A stretch of DNA of 64,000 nucleotides, from positions 11,897,001 through 11,961,000 of the forward strand of contig NC_056540.1 in the NCBI RefSeq assembly GCF_910596095.1. Direction: 5' to 3'. The DNA is from Thunnus maccoyii (lineage: Eukaryota > Chordata > Actinopteri > Scombriformes > Scombridae). Positions 62,311 to 64,000 of this stretch are shown piece after piece. The notes beneath the pieces are model-generated. The model searched no databases and was not told where the DNA came from. It saw nothing but the letters and a program-made list of their open reading frames with translations. The position numbers and the translations under genes are program-made. Position 1 is the first letter of the stretch; every line of letters begins with the position of its first letter.

Positions 62311-64000
62311 ACATTTTGCACATTTTGGTCATTTTATTGCAAAAAAAAAGTTTCCAGTGTTTGATTTCCTACCTTTCAGGCAATCATCTCACAGACTCCT
62401 TAAACTTGCTTGAGATAGGTAATCCATCCATCGTATTGATACATTTGTTTTGGTGCATATTAATGCAAATGCACTACTAATACATTATCCTACTTACAGC
62501 ATCCATGTTAGTTCATGGATTGTGTTGCAAGTCGGATATTCTGAGAAAACGCAGTAGAGTGGTTATTGGCAGCCATATCTCTAATATCAGATGTCAGATG
62601 TCCTTGAATGCACAAAGGAGGAGGAAGAGTTTTCATAACAGTCCCCTCTCACGAATGCATTACAGAACAACGATAACATTATTACAAGGAAATGTTCTCT
62701 GTAATGGATTATCTATATGAAGCCTATTGGGTTTATTTTCATGATATAATGAAATTAATGGAAACCAATAATTGCCTACAAGTTAGGAAATATTAAGATT
62801 TGTGGTATGCTTTGAAAAATGGTTAGCAACAATGTTAGTAGTTAATGGGCGCAAAAAAAAAAGTATGGTATGGCCCCTTAAACTCTACCTGTTCCGTGGC
62901 TGCTGCATAAGCTGAGCAGAGAAGAAGAATTTGCCTCCCTAAGGTCCTGTTTATAGTCGGAAAGACTGCAGCGTATTTGTGTGTTTTATGGTCTCGGGAA
63001 TGTTTTATGGCTGCTGGGGGTGTTTATGCATGGGAAGAGAGAGGGTCAAAAAGGTGAAATCAATAGTGATCCTTAATGAGGTTGTCTGAAAAGAAGGAAG
63101 GAAGCGGATATGTGGGTGATTTGAAAACCGATGGTGGTGGGGAGATATGCTACTTACATCTGAAGAGGCTCAAATTTGAGTTGGCAAAACAATAGTGCCT
63201 TTGAGGTAGGTGTTGGGGTAACTTGGCAACTGGTTTAGTTTTTACAAAAATCAAGACAAATTGTCCATCATTGTATCACTACTTTATTTTCCTGCTACAA
63301 CAAAACCCAATATGACAGAGAGCCATCACATCTATTAAACATGTTTATATTCAGGCCATGCTAGACATACAAAGGCACATTGCATGATTGGTACATTGGA
63401 CACTCGTGATTTTCATGAGACACAGGAAATTGGCAAACAAAGTAAGCCGTCATAGCACTTCATTAAATTGTCCATAATGTGTATTGTTTACCAAAGCACT
63501 TCTGTCCTTCCTTTGAGCCCTGCTGTTAGTTGGAGCCGAGTTATGCAACAGGCTTGTGATGTGACATATGTGGCCCTACCTCAGAATAAACATACAGAGT
63601 ACATGTGTCACATGACCGTGCAGTCTTTTGATTTGCTGTTGAGGCAGGCGAACACGAGCAACAACATTATAAAATAGACATTTTCAAATTGGTCTGGTAA
63701 CATTTATTGTTCCCCTTCACAAAGGGCAGTTTGTGTCTGTTTGTTTTGTAGTGAGGTGCTATGCTGTGATGGTGCGTGGAGCTCAGTTGTTCCAGCTGTG
63801 CTCTGAGACAGCTGTCTGTACAGAGAAACACAGCTGATGAAACGTCTGTCAGCTCTCGCTCTCCCTCCAGAGACCAACATCCACTCAGGGTAGTAAAAGG
63901 GGCAAAAGGTGTTTATTTCAGGGAGGGAGTGAAGAGGTGATGGTGCGAGAGCCCACAGCGAACACGCTGGCTGGCATAGAAAATGTTCAAAACAGATTGA

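Larger units (their letters stand above)
46446..64000. other. Long non-coding stretch
   Basis: About 17.5 kb with no exon that combines good splice sites with recognisable coding. Besides the elements listed separately, it holds (TG)n at 47884-47911, (TC)n at 54911-54931, (GT)n at 56027-56061 and (GT)n at 61166-61182. It could be a first intron or an intergenic region. Confidence 0.5.

Noticed and set aside
42900-64000. Search for mtus1, the mammalian neighbour of pdgfrl
   Set aside because: No exon on either strand resembles the MTUS1 coiled-coil C terminus.
1-64000. CRISPR arrays, operons, phage or bacterial genes
   Set aside because: No regularly spaced direct repeats with unique spacers; all supported genes have vertebrate intron-exon structure.

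Overview
The window is vertebrate nuclear DNA from a ray-finned fish, most likely a percomorph teleost. Coding sequence is split into short GT-AG exons. Introns and spacers are AT-rich, with many (CA)n, (TTA)n and (AAT)n microsatellites and several repeat families that I recognise as widespread in percomorph genomes. There are no operons, prokaryotic signals or CRISPR arrays.

Four protein-coding genes can be reconstructed exon by exon with consistent splice phases. (1) tnip1 (ABIN-1), minus strand, start codon at 10746, coding end about 465; about 666 aa. (2) anxa6 (annexin A6, eight annexin repeats), minus strand, start codon at 25255, stop at 17458; 665 aa. (3) A cationic amino acid transporter, best called slc7a2, plus strand, 31687-37736; 610 aa. 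(4) pdgfrl, a secreted three-Ig protein, plus strand, 39519-42635; 390 aa. tnip1 and anxa6 are neighbours in the same orientation in mammals (human 5q33). SLC7A2 and PDGFRL are also neighbours in the same orientation (human 8p22). The window therefore joins two mammalian synteny blocks, and the two pairs diverge from a shared spacer at about 27.7-31.2 kb.

Layout: 0.5-12.0 kb tnip1 and its promoter, with a perfect NF-kB consensus close to exon 1; 12.0-17.1 kb spacer with an old hAT-like element; 17.1-27.7 kb anxa6; 27.7-31.2 kb spacer; 31.2-38.0 kb slc7a2; 38.0-39.3 kb spacer; 39.5-42.9 kb pdgfrl; 44.1-44.8 kb a local tandem duplication of an unrecognised coding-like segment ending in a poly(A) signal; about 45.7-46.08 kb a promoter-like region with a possible first exon of an unknown plus-strand gene. 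From 46.1 kb to the end (18 kb) no exon can be supported. That stretch holds microsatellites, two DNA-transposon-derived elements, a degenerate tRNA-like head and two strikingly perfect short inverted repeats.

Functionally, tnip1 restrains ubiquitin-dependent NF-kB signalling, anxa6 is a calcium-dependent membrane-binding protein, slc7a2 imports arginine, lysine and ornithine, and pdgfrl is a secreted relative of PDGF-receptor ectodomains. They are unrelated genes that happen to be adjacent. The least explained items are the 44.1-44.7 kb duplicated reading frame, the possible new first exon at 46.06 kb, the nested repeat in the last large tnip1 intron, and the paired perfect hairpins near 53 kb.
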